From the NCBI RefSeq assembly GCF_000327065.1, contig NC_019936.1:3996001-4060000 (forward strand): DNA of 64,000 bases, written 5' to 3'. This document shows positions 36,450-46,111 of the stretch, in pieces. The notes beneath the pieces were generated by a model that was given only the letters and a program-made list of their open reading frames with translations, was not told where the DNA came from and did not search any database. The position numbers and the translations under genes are program-made. Positions within the stretch are counted from its first letter, which is position 1. Every line of letters starts with the position of its first letter. The DNA comes from Stutzerimonas stutzeri RCH2. GTDB lineage: Bacteria > Pseudomonadota > Gammaproteobacteria > Pseudomonadales > Pseudomonadaceae.

Positions 36450-37206
36450 ATGTGCCTGATCGTCTTTGCCTGGCGCCCGGACCACAACCAGCCATTGGTG
36501 GTGGCCGCCAACCGCGACGAATTTTACGCCCGCCCCAGCCTGCCGCTGGGCCACTGGGAGGACGCCCCCCGGGATCATCGCCGGGCGCGACCTGCAGGCC
36601 GGCGGCACCTGGATGGGCATCACCGCCCATGGGCGCTTCGCCGCCGTGACCAACATCCGCGCACCTGGCCAGCCTGTCGGCCTGCGTTCACGTGGTGAAC
36701 TGCCGGCACAGTACCTGCGCGCAGAGCTGTCACCCGCCGATTACCTGACTGAACTGACCGCGCGCCGCCATGACTATGCCGGCTTCAATTTGCTGGTCGG
36801 CGATCATCAGAGCCTGTGGCATCTGAACTCCCGTAGCGGCGAAGCAACGCGGCTCGGAGCGGGCGTCTACGGCCTGTCCAACGCGGGTCTGGATACGCCC
36901 TGGCCGAAGCTGCAGAAAGCTCGCGCGGCGCTGGCGGCAGGACTCGACCGGGCCGACACCGAGCGTCTGCTGGCCCTGCTCGCCGATCCGCAACAAGCCG
37001 CCGAACATGAGCTGCCGCAGACAGGCGTTCCGCTGGAGTGGGAGCGGCGACTGTCGAGCATCTTCATTAGCAGCCCAGACTACGGCACGCGCGCCAGCAC
37101 AGCGCTGATCCGCCATGCGGACGGCGCCCTGGATATCCTGGAGCGGAGTTTCGGCCCGGACGGGCCGTTGAGCGAAGTGCGCTACCGCCATCCGCCGCGC
37201 GACTGA
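36450..37206 (+). pseudogene. NRDE/TANGO2 family protein, frameshifted at a C-tract
   Basis: The N-terminus MCLIVFAWRPDHNQPLVVAA, with NRDEFYARPSLPLGHWEDAP next, reads in frame from ATG 36450. It fits the NRDE family, including the invariant Cys2 and the NRDE motif. At the run of six C (36565-36570) the frame is lost. The rest of the protein, from GIIAGRDLQAGGTWMGI to the end at 37206, continues in the next frame. Removing one C restores a 251-aa protein of normal family length. It may be a sequencing error, a recent mutation or a phase-variable tract. The function of NRDE proteins is unknown. The intact second half suggests the event is recent. Confidence 0.85.
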
Positions 37207-37212
37207 GCGGGC

Positions 37213-39486
37213 TCAGACGGCGGCGGACGGGTTGATCAGCTTGTCCAGCCCCAGATTGCGCAAGGTCAGCTGGACCGTACTCTGGATGACCTGCGGGCTA
37301 TCGAGAAGCATGACCCGCGCCAGCAGCTGCTGGGCGGTATCCATGCTGATCTGGCGCAGCAGCCATTTCACCTTGGGCAGGTTGGTGGCGTTCATCGACA
37401 GGCTGTCGAAGCCCATCGCCAGCAGCAGCACGGCCGCAGCCGGGTCGCCCGCCATCTCGCCGCAGATGCTCACCGGTTTGCCTTCGCTGTGCGCTTCCTT
37501 GACCACCCGCTGCAGCGCTTCAAGCACGGCGGGGTGCAGATAATCGTAGAGATCGGCCACACGCGGATTGTTGCGATCGACCGCCAGCAGATACTGGGTC
37601 AGGTCGTTGGAGCCAACCGAGATGAAGTCGACCTGGCGTGCCAGCTCGCGGGTGAGATAAACCGCCGCTGGCACTTCGATCATCACGCCCACCGGCGGCA
37701 TGTGCACATCAAGCCCCTCGTCGCGCACTTCGCACCAGGCGCGATGGATCAGGTGCAGTGCCTCTTCCAGTTCGCCGATGCCGGAAATCATCGGCAGCAG
37801 GATGCGCAGGTTGTTCAGCCCGGCGCTGGCCTTGAGCATGGCGCGGGTCTGCAGCAGGAAGATTTCGGGATGGTCGAGCGTGACGCGGATACCGCGCCAA
37901 CCGAGGAACGGGTTCTCTTCCTTGATCGGGAAGTACGGCAGGCACTTGTCGCCACCGATATCGAGACTGCGCATGGTCACCGGCAGCGGATGGAAAGCCT
38001 CCAGCTGCTCACGGTAGATCGCCATCTGCTCCTTCTCGCTGGGGAAGCGCTCCTTGATCATGAACGGCACTTCGGTGCGATACAGCCCTACGCCTTCGGC
38101 GCCACGCTCCTGCGCACGCACCACATCGGCGAGCAGCCCGGTATTCACCCACAGCGGGATGCGATGGCCGTCGATGGTCTCGCACGGCAGTTCACGCAAT
38201 ACATCGAGACCTTCGGAGAGCTGGCGCTCCTGCTCGGCCAGCACTTCGTACTGCTCACGCAGCACCTTGCCCGGATTGGTGATGATCTCGCCGCGGTAAC
38301 CGTCGACGATCAGTTCGATGCCGTCGACCTTCGAGTACGGCAGGTCGACCGCGCCCATCACGGTGGGAATACCCATGGCACGGGCGAGAATGGCGACGTG
38401 CGAGTTGCTCGAACCAAGCACGGAAACCATGCCCACCAGCTTGCCTTCGGGTACTTCGCCGAGCATCGCCGGCGACAGCTCCTCACTGACCAGGATCGTC
38501 TTGTCAGGATAGGTCAGGGTCTGCTGCCGGGCTTCCTGCAGGTAGGAGAGCAGGCGCCGGCCGATATCCTTGACGTCCGAGGCGCGCTCACGCAGATAGG
38601 CGTCGTCCATCATCTCGAAGCGCCGCACGTGCTCCCTGACCACCTGACGCAACGCGCCTTGCGCCCATTGTCCGGTGCGGATCACCTTGGTCACCTCACC
38701 ACCGAGGGCCGAATCGTCGAGCATCATCAGGTACACATCGAACAGTGCGCGCTCTTCCTTGCGCATCTGCGTAGCGAGCTTTTCCGACAGGTTGCGCATG
38801 TCCGCGCGTACGGCTTCCAGTGCGGCTTCGAACAACGTCAGCTCGGCATCGATGTTATCGATGTGCTTGTCCGGCACCACATCCAGATCGGCCGGCGGCA
38901 GCACCACCAGGGCGGTGCCCACACCGGCGCCCGGCGCACCCGGGATGCCGATGAAGCGGGTTTCCTGGATGCCCTTGCCCTGCCGGCCAAGACCACGGAT
39001 CGAGCCGGTCGCCTCGGCATGAGCAATAACACCGGCGAGCTGGGCGCTCATGGTCACCAGGAAGGCTTCTTCACCTTCATCGAACTGACGGCGTTCCTTC
39101 TGTTGGATGACCAGTACGCCCATCACCCGACGGTGGTGGATGATCGGCGCACCGAGAAAGGAGGCGTAGCGCTCCTCGCCGGTCTCGGCGAAATAGCGAT
39201 AGCGCGGGTGTTCGGAGGCGTGTTCGAGGTTGAGCGGTTCTTCGCGGGTGCCCACCAGGCCGACCAGGCCTTCGTTGGGCGCCATGCTGACCTTGCCGAT
39301 GGCGCGCTTGTTGAGACCTTCGGTGGCCATCAGGACGAAGCGTTCGGTTTCCGGATCGAGCAGATAGACCGAGCAGACCTGGCTACCCATGGCCTCCCTG
39401 ACTCTCAGCACGATGATGCCCAACGCCGCCTTGAGGTCCTTGGCGGCATTCACTTCCTGGACAATCTTGCGCAGCGTGCCGAGCAT
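37213..39486 (-). CDS. ptsP: Phosphoenolpyruvate-protein phosphotransferase PtsP (EI-Ntr)
   Basis: A 757-aa enzyme I of the nitrogen phosphotransferase system, passing phosphate from PEP to NPr. The N-terminal GAF domain (1-160) is followed by the EI N-domain with the phospho-His at about 363 in GSSNSHVAILARAMGIPTVM. The PEP-binding TIM barrel follows (LDIGGDKCLPYFPIKEENPF, SVGSNDLTQYLLAVDRNN, GEMAGDP). It regulates carbon/nitrogen balance and virulence traits in Pseudomonas. rppH lies 24 bp upstream, the usual gammaproteobacterial pairing. Confidence 0.97.
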   Translation of the reverse strand: MLGTLRKIVQEVNAAKDLKAALGIIVLRVREAMGSQVCSVYLLDPETERFVLMATEGLNKRAIGKVSMAPNEGLVGLVGTREEPLNLEHASEHPRYRYFAETGEERYASFLGAPIIHHRRVMGVLVIQQKERRQFDEGEEAFLVTMSAQLAGVIAHAEATGSIRGLGRQGKGIQETRFIGIPGAPGAGVGTALVVLPPADLDVVPDKHIDNIDAELTLFEAALEAVRADMRNLSEKLATQMRKEERALFDVYLMMLDDSALGGEVTKVIRTGQWAQGALRQVVREHVRRFEMMDDAYLRERASDVKDIGRRLLSYLQEARQQTLTYPDKTILVSEELSPAMLGEVPEGKLVGMVSVLGSSNSHVAILARAMGIPTVMGAVDLPYSKVDGIELIVDGYRGEIITNPGKVLREQYEVLAEQERQLSEGLDVLRELPCETIDGHRIPLWVNTGLLADVVRAQERGAEGVGLYRTEVPFMIKERFPSEKEQMAIYREQLEAFHPLPVTMRSLDIGGDKCLPYFPIKEENPFLGWRGIRVTLDHPEIFLLQTRAMLKASAGLNNLRILLPMISGIGELEEALHLIHRAWCEVRDEGLDVHMPPVGVMIEVPAAVYLTRELARQVDFISVGSNDLTQYLLAVDRNNPRVADLYDYLHPAVLEALQRVVKEAHSEGKPVSICGEMAGDPAAAVLLLAMGFDSLSMNATNLPKVKWLLRQISMDTAQQLLARVMLLDSPQVIQSTVQLTLRNLGLDKLINPSAAV

Positions 39487-39510
39487 GCTCAGAGGCTTTC
39501 TCCCCGAATC

Positions 39511-39990
39511 TCAGTCCCGCACCGGTAGACGCGGTGCAAGTTCTTTAAGTGCGCGACGATAGACCTCGCGCTTGAAGGTGACCACCTGCCCCAGCGGATA
39601 CCAGTAGCTGACCCAGCGCCAGCCGTCGAACTCCGGCTTGCCGGTCAGGTCCATGCGCACACGCTCTTCGGCGCTGGTCAGGCGCAGCAGGAACCACTTC
39701 TGTTTCTGCCCGATGCACAGCGGCTGGCTGTGGGTACGCACCAATCGCTGCGGCAGACGATAGCGCAACCAGCCGCGGGTGCAGGCGAGGATTTTCACAT
39801 CCTGCTCTTCCAGGCCAACTTCTTCGTTGAGTTCGCGAAACAGCGCTTCTTCCGGCGTTTCACGAGCATTGATCCCGCCTTGCGGGAACTGCCAGGCGTC
39901 CTGATTGATCCGCCTGGCCCACAGCACCTGACCGACATCGTTAGTCAGGATGATGCCGACATTCGGGCGAAAACCATCGGAATCGATCAC
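39511..39990 (-). CDS. rppH: RNA pyrophosphohydrolase
   Basis: A 159-aa Nudix hydrolase that removes pyrophosphate from 5' ends of mRNA and so starts RNase E decay. The start is a GTG at 39990 ([19 protein letters not shown] follows the initiator) with GAGG upstream, which gives the standard length. An ATG reading 100 residues longer is spurious. The Nudix box is [20 protein letters not shown]. It is in an operon with ptsP. Confidence 0.96.
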   Translation of the reverse strand: MIDSDGFRPNVGIILTNDVGQVLWARRINQDAWQFPQGGINARETPEEALFRELNEEVGLEEQDVKILACTRGWLRYRLPQRLVRTHSQPLCIGQKQKWFLLRLTSAEERVRMDLTGKPEFDGWRWVSYWYPLGQVVTFKREVYRRALKELAPRLPVRD

Positions 39991-40171
39991 GGCATACAAC
40001 CTCGCAGACGCATGTCGCGGCATTGTTCCACAAAACGGCAATAAGCCGAAAGCGCGGCAAGCCGCCATTCGGCTCGTGCCTGCCGCGCGGATAAAGGCTG
40101 GTGAAGGCTGCGCCGGGAACGCTCTAGCCGTTATGCTTGGCGCTGCCCTGTCCATCCCGAGGAAAACAACC

Positions 40172-40825
40172 GTGCGCCTGGCTCTATTCGATCTCGACAA
40201 CACCCTGCTGGCCGGTGACAGCGACCACGCCTGGGGCGAATACCTCTGCCAGCGCGGCATCGTCGATGCAAGCCAGTACAAGGCACGCAACGATGCCTTC
40301 TATCAGGACTACCTGGCCGGCAACCTCGACGTGCACGCCTACCAGAACTTCTGCCAGGAACTGCTTGGGCGCAGCGAAATGCCGCAGCTGCAGCAGTGGC
40401 ATGACGAATTCATGCGCGACTTCATCGAACCCATCGTGCTGAGCAAGGGCGAGGCGTTGCTGCGCCAACATCTGGAGGCCGGCGACAAGGTGGTGATCAT
40501 CACCGCCACCAACCGTTTCATCACCGGCCCGATCGCCGCACGCCTGGGCGTCGATACTCTGCTGGCGACCGAATGCGAGATGCGCGACGGCCGCTACACC
40601 GGCCGTCTGACCGACATTCCCTGCTTCCAGGAAGGCAAGGTCCAGCGGATCGAGCGCTGGCTCGCCGAAACCGAGCAGAGCCTGGAAGACAGCTACTTCT
40701 ATAGCGATTCGCGTAATGACCTGCCGCTGCTGCAGCGCGTGACCCATCCGGTGGCAGTGGACCCCGATCCGCTACTGCGCCAGATCGCCACCGAGCGCGG
40801 CTGGCAGATCATCTCGCTGCGCTGA
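40172..40825 (+). CDS. HAD-IB family hydrolase
   Basis: A 217-aa phosphatase-like protein with GTG start at 40172 preceded by CGAGGAAAACAACC. HAD motif I is [10 protein letters not shown], motif II is the Thr of [14 protein letters not shown], and motif IV is [10 protein letters not shown]. Members include phosphoserine-phosphatase-like and histidinol-phosphate phosphatases; the place matches PA0335. The substrate is not assigned. It is divergent from rppH. Confidence 0.9.
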   Translation: MRLALFDLDNTLLAGDSDHAWGEYLCQRGIVDASQYKARNDAFYQDYLAGNLDVHAYQNFCQELLGRSEMPQLQQWHDEFMRDFIEPIVLSKGEALLRQHLEAGDKVVIITATNRFITGPIAARLGVDTLLATECEMRDGRYTGRLTDIPCFQEGKVQRIERWLAETEQSLEDSYFYSDSRNDLPLLQRVTHPVAVDPDPLLRQIATERGWQIISLR

Positions 40826-40858
40826 GCCCGCGCAGCAGCCATGCCCGAGCCGGTCGGA

Positions 40859-41287
40859 TCAGACCGGCTTGGCGCCCATCAGGGCGGTGATCGCGATCAG
40901 CACGACCAGCACCAGCACCGCATAGATACCGGCGTTACGTGCCGCGGTGGGGCTGCCCGGCGCCTGCCAGACGCTGAGACGGCCAGCCAGCAGCAACACC
41001 AGGGGAATCAGCACGAGGAACAGCACGGAACTGGCCAGCAGCCAGAACTGGCCCAGCGGCCAGCCGGCCAGATGCGTCAGCCACCAGCCTGTCACCGGCA
41101 GCGACAGGCCGATTACCGCGAGCAGCGGCAGCGACAACCGCCGGGTGCGCTGCAGTTTGCGTTGCAGCACGGCCTCGTCGCCGCCGCGGCCGGCTTTCCA
41201 CAGCATGATCAGGTGCACGATCACACCCAGCAGCAACAGCACCGCGGTGGCGCCATGCACGATTCGTAGGGTCAGATAGTGTTCCAT
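40859..41287 (-). CDS. DUF2269-like small membrane protein
   Basis: A 142-aa protein with four hydrophobic helices. The first contains LRIVHGATAVLLLLGVIVHL, with two His that could bind heme or metal. A basic loop (GGDEAVLQRKLQRTRRLSL) follows. The pattern fits the DUF2269 family of predicted integral membrane proteins of unknown function. It lies 20 bp downstream of ilvA on the same strand. Confidence 0.75.
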   Translation of the reverse strand: MEHYLTLRIVHGATAVLLLLGVIVHLIMLWKAGRGGDEAVLQRKLQRTRRLSLPLLAVIGLSLPVTGWWLTHLAGWPLGQFWLLASSVLFLVLIPLVLLLAGRLSVWQAPGSPTAARNAGIYAVLVLVVLIAITALMGAKPV

Positions 41288-41307
41288 TCGCGATCCTTTA
41301 AGTCAGT

Positions 41308-42822
41308 TCAGCCGAGAAACAGCTTGTAAGCCGGATTCTCGCTTTCGTCCCAGTAGCGGTAGCCGATCTTGTCCAGCGCGGCCGGTACCAGATGGCGCTC
41401 GTCGGCCGGCACCTGCAGCCCCGCAACTACCCGGCCGTCGGCGGCACCATGGTTGCGGTAATGGAACATCGAGATGTTCCAGCGCCCGCCGAGCTTGTTG
41501 AGAAAGTTGAACAATGCACCGGGCCGCTCGGGAAACTCGAAGCGCAGCACCATCTCGTTGCTGACCCCGACCGCATGGCCGCCGACCATGTGCCGCGTGT
41601 GCAGCTTGGCCAGTTCGTTATCGGTCAGATCGAGCACCGGGAAGCCCTTGTCGCGCAGCCCCTGCACCAGCGCGGCGCGCGGGTCGTTTTCCGGATGCGT
41701 TTGCACACCGACGAAGATGTGCGCCTCGCGGTCGGTGTGGTAGCGATAGTTGAACTCGGTGATCTGGCGCTTGCCGATCGCCTCGCAGAAAGCCTTGAAG
41801 CTGCCCGGCTGCTCGGGAATGGTGACGGCGATGATCGCCTCGCGCTTCTCGCCCAGCTCGGCGCGCTCGGCGACGTGGCGCAGACGGTCGAAATTGACGT
41901 TGGCGCCGGAATCGATGCCGACCAGCACCTGGCCACTGACACCCTCGCGCTCGACGTACTTCTTGATGCCCGCGACGGACAACGCACCGGCCGGTTCGGT
42001 GATCGAGCGGGTGTCGTCGTAGATATCCTTGATCGCCGCGCAGATCTCGTCGGTGCTGACGGTGATGACCTCATCGACATAGTGCCGGCAGATCTCGAAG
42101 GTGTGCTGACCGATCTGCGCTACCGCCACGCCGTCGGCGAACAGCCCGACCTGCTCCAGCACCACCCGCTCACCCGCCGCCATCGCCGCCTGCAGGCAGT
42201 TGGAGTCGTCCGGCTCGACGCCGATCACCTTGGTCTGCGGATAGAGGTATTTCACGTAGGCGGCGATACCGGCCACCAGACCACCACCGCCGACCGGGAC
42301 AAAGATCGCGTCGATCGGCCCCTGGTGCTGACGAAGGATTTCCATTGCCACGGTGCCCTGTCCGGCGATCACATCGGGATCATCGTAAGGGTGGATATAA
42401 ACGTAGCCCTTCTCTTCCACCAGCTTCAGCGAATAGGCCAGCGCCTCGGGGAAGGCATCACCGTGCAGCACCACCTTGCCGCCGCGGGCGCGTACGCCCT
42501 GCACCTTCAGCTCCGGCGTGGTGCGTGGCATGACGATGGTGGCCTTGATGCCCAACTGCTTGGCCGCCAGCGCAACGCCCTGGGCGTGATTGCCCGCCGA
42601 TGCCGTGACCACGCCACGCGCCAGTTCCTCGGCCGACAGCTGCGCCAGCTTGTTGTAGGCGCCGCGAACCTTGAAGGAGAACACCGGCTGCAGATCCTCG
42701 CGCTTGAGCAGAATCTGGTTGCCGATTCGCTCGGAGAGCTGGCGGGCGGGCTGCAGCGGGGTTTCGATGGCAACGTCGTAGACGCGGGAGGTGAGGATCT
42801 TCTTGACGTAATGTTCGAGCAT
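41308..42822 (-). CDS. ilvA: Biosynthetic threonine ammonia-lyase
   Basis: A 504-aa PLP enzyme that makes 2-oxobutyrate from threonine for isoleucine synthesis. The catalytic Lys is in FSFKVRGAYNK near residue 51. The glycine loop VPVGGGGLVAGIAAYVKYL binds the cofactor phosphate. Two ACT-like regulatory domains occupy about 330-500 (VTIPEQPGSFKAFCEAIGKR, RFEFPERPGALFNFLNKLGG), so it should be isoleucine-inhibited. It is divergent from rpiA. Confidence 0.97.
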   Translation of the reverse strand: MLEHYVKKILTSRVYDVAIETPLQPARQLSERIGNQILLKREDLQPVFSFKVRGAYNKLAQLSAEELARGVVTASAGNHAQGVALAAKQLGIKATIVMPRTTPELKVQGVRARGGKVVLHGDAFPEALAYSLKLVEEKGYVYIHPYDDPDVIAGQGTVAMEILRQHQGPIDAIFVPVGGGGLVAGIAAYVKYLYPQTKVIGVEPDDSNCLQAAMAAGERVVLEQVGLFADGVAVAQIGQHTFEICRHYVDEVITVSTDEICAAIKDIYDDTRSITEPAGALSVAGIKKYVEREGVSGQVLVGIDSGANVNFDRLRHVAERAELGEKREAIIAVTIPEQPGSFKAFCEAIGKRQITEFNYRYHTDREAHIFVGVQTHPENDPRAALVQGLRDKGFPVLDLTDNELAKLHTRHMVGGHAVGVSNEMVLRFEFPERPGALFNFLNKLGGRWNISMFHYRNHGAADGRVVAGLQVPADERHLVPAALDKIGYRYWDESENPAYKLFLG

Positions 42823-42948
42823 TCTGGCTGTCTTGGCGGGCAGTGCGGGAGAACGACGAGTCTACCCCCGCACCGCCCCTGGCGACCACCGGCAATCCGC
42901 GACGCCCTCCGCAGCGGCGGCGCACAAGACCCGCCGCCGGCAGAGGGC

Positions 42949-42954
42949 TATAAT
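42949..42954 (+). promoter_or_regulatory. -10 element upstream of rpiA
   Basis: A perfect TATAAT lies 33 bp upstream of the rpiA ATG in otherwise GC-rich sequence. No good -35 hexamer is visible 16-18 bp upstream. It is a likely promoter for rpiA. Confidence 0.5.
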
Positions 42955-42986
42955 CCGCGCCTCGTCTCTCCCGCCCGGATTTCCTC

Positions 42987-43658
42987 ATGACCCAGGATCA
43001 GCTCAAGCAGGCCGTCGCCCAGGCCGCCGTCGACCATATCGTCCCGCACCTCAGCGATCGCAGCATCGTCGGCGTGGGCACCGGCTCCACTGCCAACTTC
43101 TTCATCGACCTGCTGGCCAAGCACAAGGGCTTTTTCGATGGCGCCGTGGCCAGTTCCGAAGCCACCGCCGAGCGCCTGAAGCAGCATGGCATTCCGGTCT
43201 ACGACCTCAACTCGGTGAGCGAACTGGAGTTCTATGTCGACGGCGCCGACGAAGCCAACAAGCACCTCGAGCTGATCAAGGGCGGTGGCGCTGCGTTGAC
43301 CCGCGAGAAAATCGTCGCCGCGGTGGCCAAGACCTTCATCTGCATCGCCGACGGCAGCAAGCTGGTCGAACAGCTGGGCGCCTTCCCGCTGCCGGTGGAA
43401 GTCATCCCGATGGCACGCAGTCACGTGGCGCGCGAACTGGTCAAGCTGGGCGGCGACCCGGTCTACCGCGACGGCGTGGTGACCGACAACGGCAACGTCA
43501 TCCTCGATGTGCACAACCTGATGATCGGCTTCGCCCCAGAACTGGAAGGCAAGATCAACGATATCGTCGGCGTGGTCTGCAACGGCCTGTTCGCCATGCG
43601 CCCGGCCGACCTGTTGCTGCTCGGCACCAAGGACGGCGTGCAGACCCTCAAGCGCTGA
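42987..43658 (+). CDS. rpiA: Ribose-5-phosphate isomerase A
   Basis: A 223-aa enzyme that interconverts ribose 5-phosphate and ribulose 5-phosphate. All RpiA signatures are present: [49 protein letters not shown] and the catalytic Lys/Glu region LTREKIVAA. It is divergent from ilvA, with 164 bp between, as in other Pseudomonas. Confidence 0.98.
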   Translation: MTQDQLKQAVAQAAVDHIVPHLSDRSIVGVGTGSTANFFIDLLAKHKGFFDGAVASSEATAERLKQHGIPVYDLNSVSELEFYVDGADEANKHLELIKGGGAALTREKIVAAVAKTFICIADGSKLVEQLGAFPLPVEVIPMARSHVARELVKLGGDPVYRDGVVTDNGNVILDVHNLMIGFAPELEGKINDIVGVVCNGLFAMRPADLLLLGTKDGVQTLKR

Positions 43659-43756
43659 CCTGCCCGAGCGAAGCGCACCAGCGCCGCATCAGGTTGGCGG
43701 CTACGCTTTGAAGTGCTGCGTCGTGTCCGACGCAGCTCATCACAGGAGGTGTCGCC

Positions 43757-44104
43757 ATGTCCGGCAAGTTCCACTTGAAGCGAGCCAGCAACGGCCAGTT
43801 CCATTTCAACCTGCTGGCCGGTAACGGCCAGGTTGTGCTGTCCAGCGAGCAGTACAAAGCCCACGCTTCGGCGCTGAACGGCATCGATTCGGTACGCAAG
43901 AACGCAGTGCGCGAGGATGCCTTCGAGGTCAAGGAGTCCAGCAACGACAAGTTCTATTTCGTGCTCAAGGCAAGCAATGGCCAGGTCATTGGCCAGAGCC
44001 AGATGTACGCCAGCCTGCATAGCGCCGAACAGGGCTGCGATTCGGTTCGCCGTCACGCCCCGGATGCCGCCCTGCAGGACGAAAGTGCCGCGCCGGTCGC
44101 CTGA
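43757..44104 (+). CDS. YegP family (DUF1508) protein
   Basis: A 115-aa protein made of two DUF1508 repeats, SNGQFHFNLLAGNGQVVLSS at about residues 12-31 and SNDKFYFVLKASNGQVIGQS at about 63-82. Each has the usual following S-x-Y-x-S and G-I/C-D-S-V segments. A strong ribosome site AGGAGG precedes the ATG. The function is unknown; the family often responds to stress. It is convergent with the SdiA-regulated-type gene. Confidence 0.9.
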   Translation: MSGKFHLKRASNGQFHFNLLAGNGQVVLSSEQYKAHASALNGIDSVRKNAVREDAFEVKESSNDKFYFVLKASNGQVIGQSQMYASLHSAEQGCDSVRRHAPDAALQDESAAPVA

Positions 44105-44112
44105 TCGCTGGT

Positions 44113-44146
44113 GCCAGGTGACCGGCTGGTAGTCCGATCACCTGGC
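44113..44146. terminator. Hairpin between convergent genes
   Basis: GCCAGGTGA (44113-44121) and TCACCTGGC (44138-44146) form a perfect 9-bp stem between the YegP stop and the opposing gene, covering the opposing stop codon. No T-run is present. Confidence 0.45.
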
Positions 44147-45034
44147 CGGTTTGCGAAACACGTAGAACAGATTCGGTTCGCTGACCACATACAAGGTGCC
44201 GTCCGGCCCCATCGCGATGCCCTCCGCCTGCGGCACATTTCTTTGCAGCCCATGCTTGCCCGCACTCAGCGACAGACTGCTCAGTGGCTGACCCTTGCTA
44301 TCCAGTTCCACCACCAGCCGCGACTCGTCGGATAGCGCCAGCAGATGCCCGGTCTGTTCGTCGAACTGCAGGCTGGACAGGTCGCGCACGAACAGCCGGG
44401 CGTCGTGTTCGTTGATATGCACCGATGGCGTCGGTTCGGCAAAGGGAAAGCCGGAAATTTCATAGATGCGCACCGGGTCGCGCTCCTTGGCGACGAACAG
44501 GCGTTTGCCGGCCGTATCGTAGGCCAGCCCCTCGAAGCCCTTGTTGCCGTTGAGATCAATGCCCAGCGAAAGCTGCTGGGCCTGCGCCGCATCGATTAGC
44601 GTGGTCTGCTCGTTGACCTCGATACGCAGCAGGCGCTGCAGGCGCTCGTCACTGATCACGTAGACGCCCTCGGAAATGTATTCGATGGCCTCCGGATCAC
44701 CGAACCCCACCAGCGGGATCGCGCGCAGCAGATCACCCTCCAGGCTGATTTCCAGCCAGTGCGGCTTGCCGTTGGTAACGGCGATCAGGCTGTTACGGTC
44801 GGGGTCGAAGGTCAGTGCCGAGAGATCGTCATCGATGCCACTGACCACTTTGCGCTGAATGGTCGCCTGGTAATCGGGCAGCCACAGCGAAGCTTCCTGA
44901 GCCTGCTCGCCCTGATGCCACTGATTGAGATGGAACCAGCCCCGCTCGAACAGGCGGTAATGAACGCCAGCGGCAACCGCCAGCAGCAACGCCACGCCCA
45001 GCAGCGCAGCCAGGAGAATTTTCAACGCACGCAT
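44138..45034 (-). CDS. SdiA-regulated (YjiK-like) domain protein, copy 1
   Basis: A 298-aa protein from start MRALKILLAALLGVALLLAV, which acts as a membrane anchor or uncleaved signal. The rest is a beta-propeller-like SdiA-regulated domain: ALTFDPDRNSLIAVTNGKPH, NKGFEGLAYDTAGKRLFVAK, PQAEGIAMGPDGTLYVVSEP. Function unknown; the family name derives from E. coli YjiK. It lies 59 bp downstream of a second, paralogous gene on the same strand. Confidence 0.88.
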   Translation of the reverse strand: MRALKILLAALLGVALLLAVAAGVHYRLFERGWFHLNQWHQGEQAQEASLWLPDYQATIQRKVVSGIDDDLSALTFDPDRNSLIAVTNGKPHWLEISLEGDLLRAIPLVGFGDPEAIEYISEGVYVISDERLQRLLRIEVNEQTTLIDAAQAQQLSLGIDLNGNKGFEGLAYDTAGKRLFVAKERDPVRIYEISGFPFAEPTPSVHINEHDARLFVRDLSSLQFDEQTGHLLALSDESRLVVELDSKGQPLSSLSLSAGKHGLQRNVPQAEGIAMGPDGTLYVVSEPNLFYVFRKPAR

Positions 45035-45093
45035 AACGCCCACTTTCTTCTGATTAGAGACCGCGATTGTGCTCGGCACGGCTTACACCAAGC

Positions 45094-46014
45094 TTAACGG
45101 CGGCCCATGTCTCCGCGCTTGCGGCTGAAGACGTAGAAGCGGTTGGGCTCGCCGACCACATAGATGTTGCCTTCGCCATCCATCGCCACGCCCTCGGCCT
45201 GCTCGACGCCTTGCACCAGGCCGTGCAGACCGCCAAACAGCGCGATGAAGCTGCGCGGCTGACCCTGCCGATCGAGCTCAACCAGCAAGCGCGACTCGTC
45301 GGAGAGCAGCAGCGTATGACCACTGCGTGGATCGATCGTCACCGAGGACAGATCGCGAACTAGCAGCGGCTGGCTGGGCAGCGCCTCGAGCGCGCCGACT
45401 GCGCCGTCCTCACCCGGAAACGGCAGCTCGAAAAGGCCCTGCGGATCGCGCTCCTTGGCCAGCAACAGGCGTTGCGTATGCGGATTCCAGGCCAGGCCCT
45501 CGAAGCCCTTGTTGCCGGCATCGGCGAAGCCCAGCGCATAACTAGCCAGGGCGTCCAGATCGAGGCTCTCGACATCCGGTTCGAGGAAGAACACCGCCAC
45601 CAGCCGGCGACGCTCATCGACGATGGCCAGACGGCCGTCACCCAGCGCTTCCACCGCTTCCGGATCGGAAAAGCCGGTCAGTGCGATACGCCGCAATACG
45701 ACGCCGGCGGGGGTGAACTCGACCAGCTGCGGATGCTTGCCGGTGACGGTGAACAGCGTGCCGGTCAGCGGGTTCCAGGTCAGGCCGGAGGTCTCGTCAT
45801 TCTCGAGGCCGGCCAGCGTGGTTTCCAGCGCCAGTTCGTAATCCGGCAACCAGATGCCGGCGGCGCGCTGCTCTGCAGTGACCGAGCGCTCGCCCCAGTA
45901 CAGCCGCAGCTGATCGTCCCAGTGCAACAGGCGACCGGTGACGAGCAGCGCGACGAACAACAGCAACAGAGCGGCGGCGACGATCAAGCGCCAACGGGAA
46001 TAACGGACGGGCAT
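45094..46014 (-). CDS. SdiA-regulated (YjiK-like) domain protein, copy 2
   Basis: A 306-aa paralogue of the next gene. It has an N-terminal hydrophobic anchor (WRLIVAAALLLLFVALLVTG) and then matching blocks: GLTWNPLTGTLFTVTGKHPQ, NKGFEGLAWNPHTQRLLLAK, EQAEGVAMDGEGNIYVVGEP. The pair looks like an old tandem duplication. The two share block order and the ending FYVF, but the residues between have diverged strongly. Confidence 0.88.
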   Translation of the reverse strand: MPVRYSRWRLIVAAALLLLFVALLVTGRLLHWDDQLRLYWGERSVTAEQRAAGIWLPDYELALETTLAGLENDETSGLTWNPLTGTLFTVTGKHPQLVEFTPAGVVLRRIALTGFSDPEAVEALGDGRLAIVDERRRLVAVFFLEPDVESLDLDALASYALGFADAGNKGFEGLAWNPHTQRLLLAKERDPQGLFELPFPGEDGAVGALEALPSQPLLVRDLSSVTIDPRSGHTLLLSDESRLLVELDRQGQPRSFIALFGGLHGLVQGVEQAEGVAMDGEGNIYVVGEPNRFYVFSRKRGDMGRR

Positions 46015-46067
46015 GAAGAGAGCGTTCCAGCGGGAAGGTGCCGGATTACATCACGAGAGAGGATTGC

Positions 46068-46105
46068 AAAAAAAGCGGCAAACGCGGCGGGTGTGTCCCG
46101 CCGCG
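46068..46105 (-). terminator. Terminator after the FAH-family gene
   Basis: On the minus strand a 9-bp GC stem (CGCGGCGGG, loop of 5, CCCGCCGCG at 46083-46105) is followed by TTTGCCGC and then seven T. It is a convincing rho-independent terminator for the D2HGDH-FAH unit. Confidence 0.75.
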
Positions 46106-46111
46106 CGGGGG

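Noticed and set aside
37489..39528. 679-aa open frame opposite ptsP
   Set aside because: Shadow of the well-supported ptsP gene; no domain features and no ribosome site.
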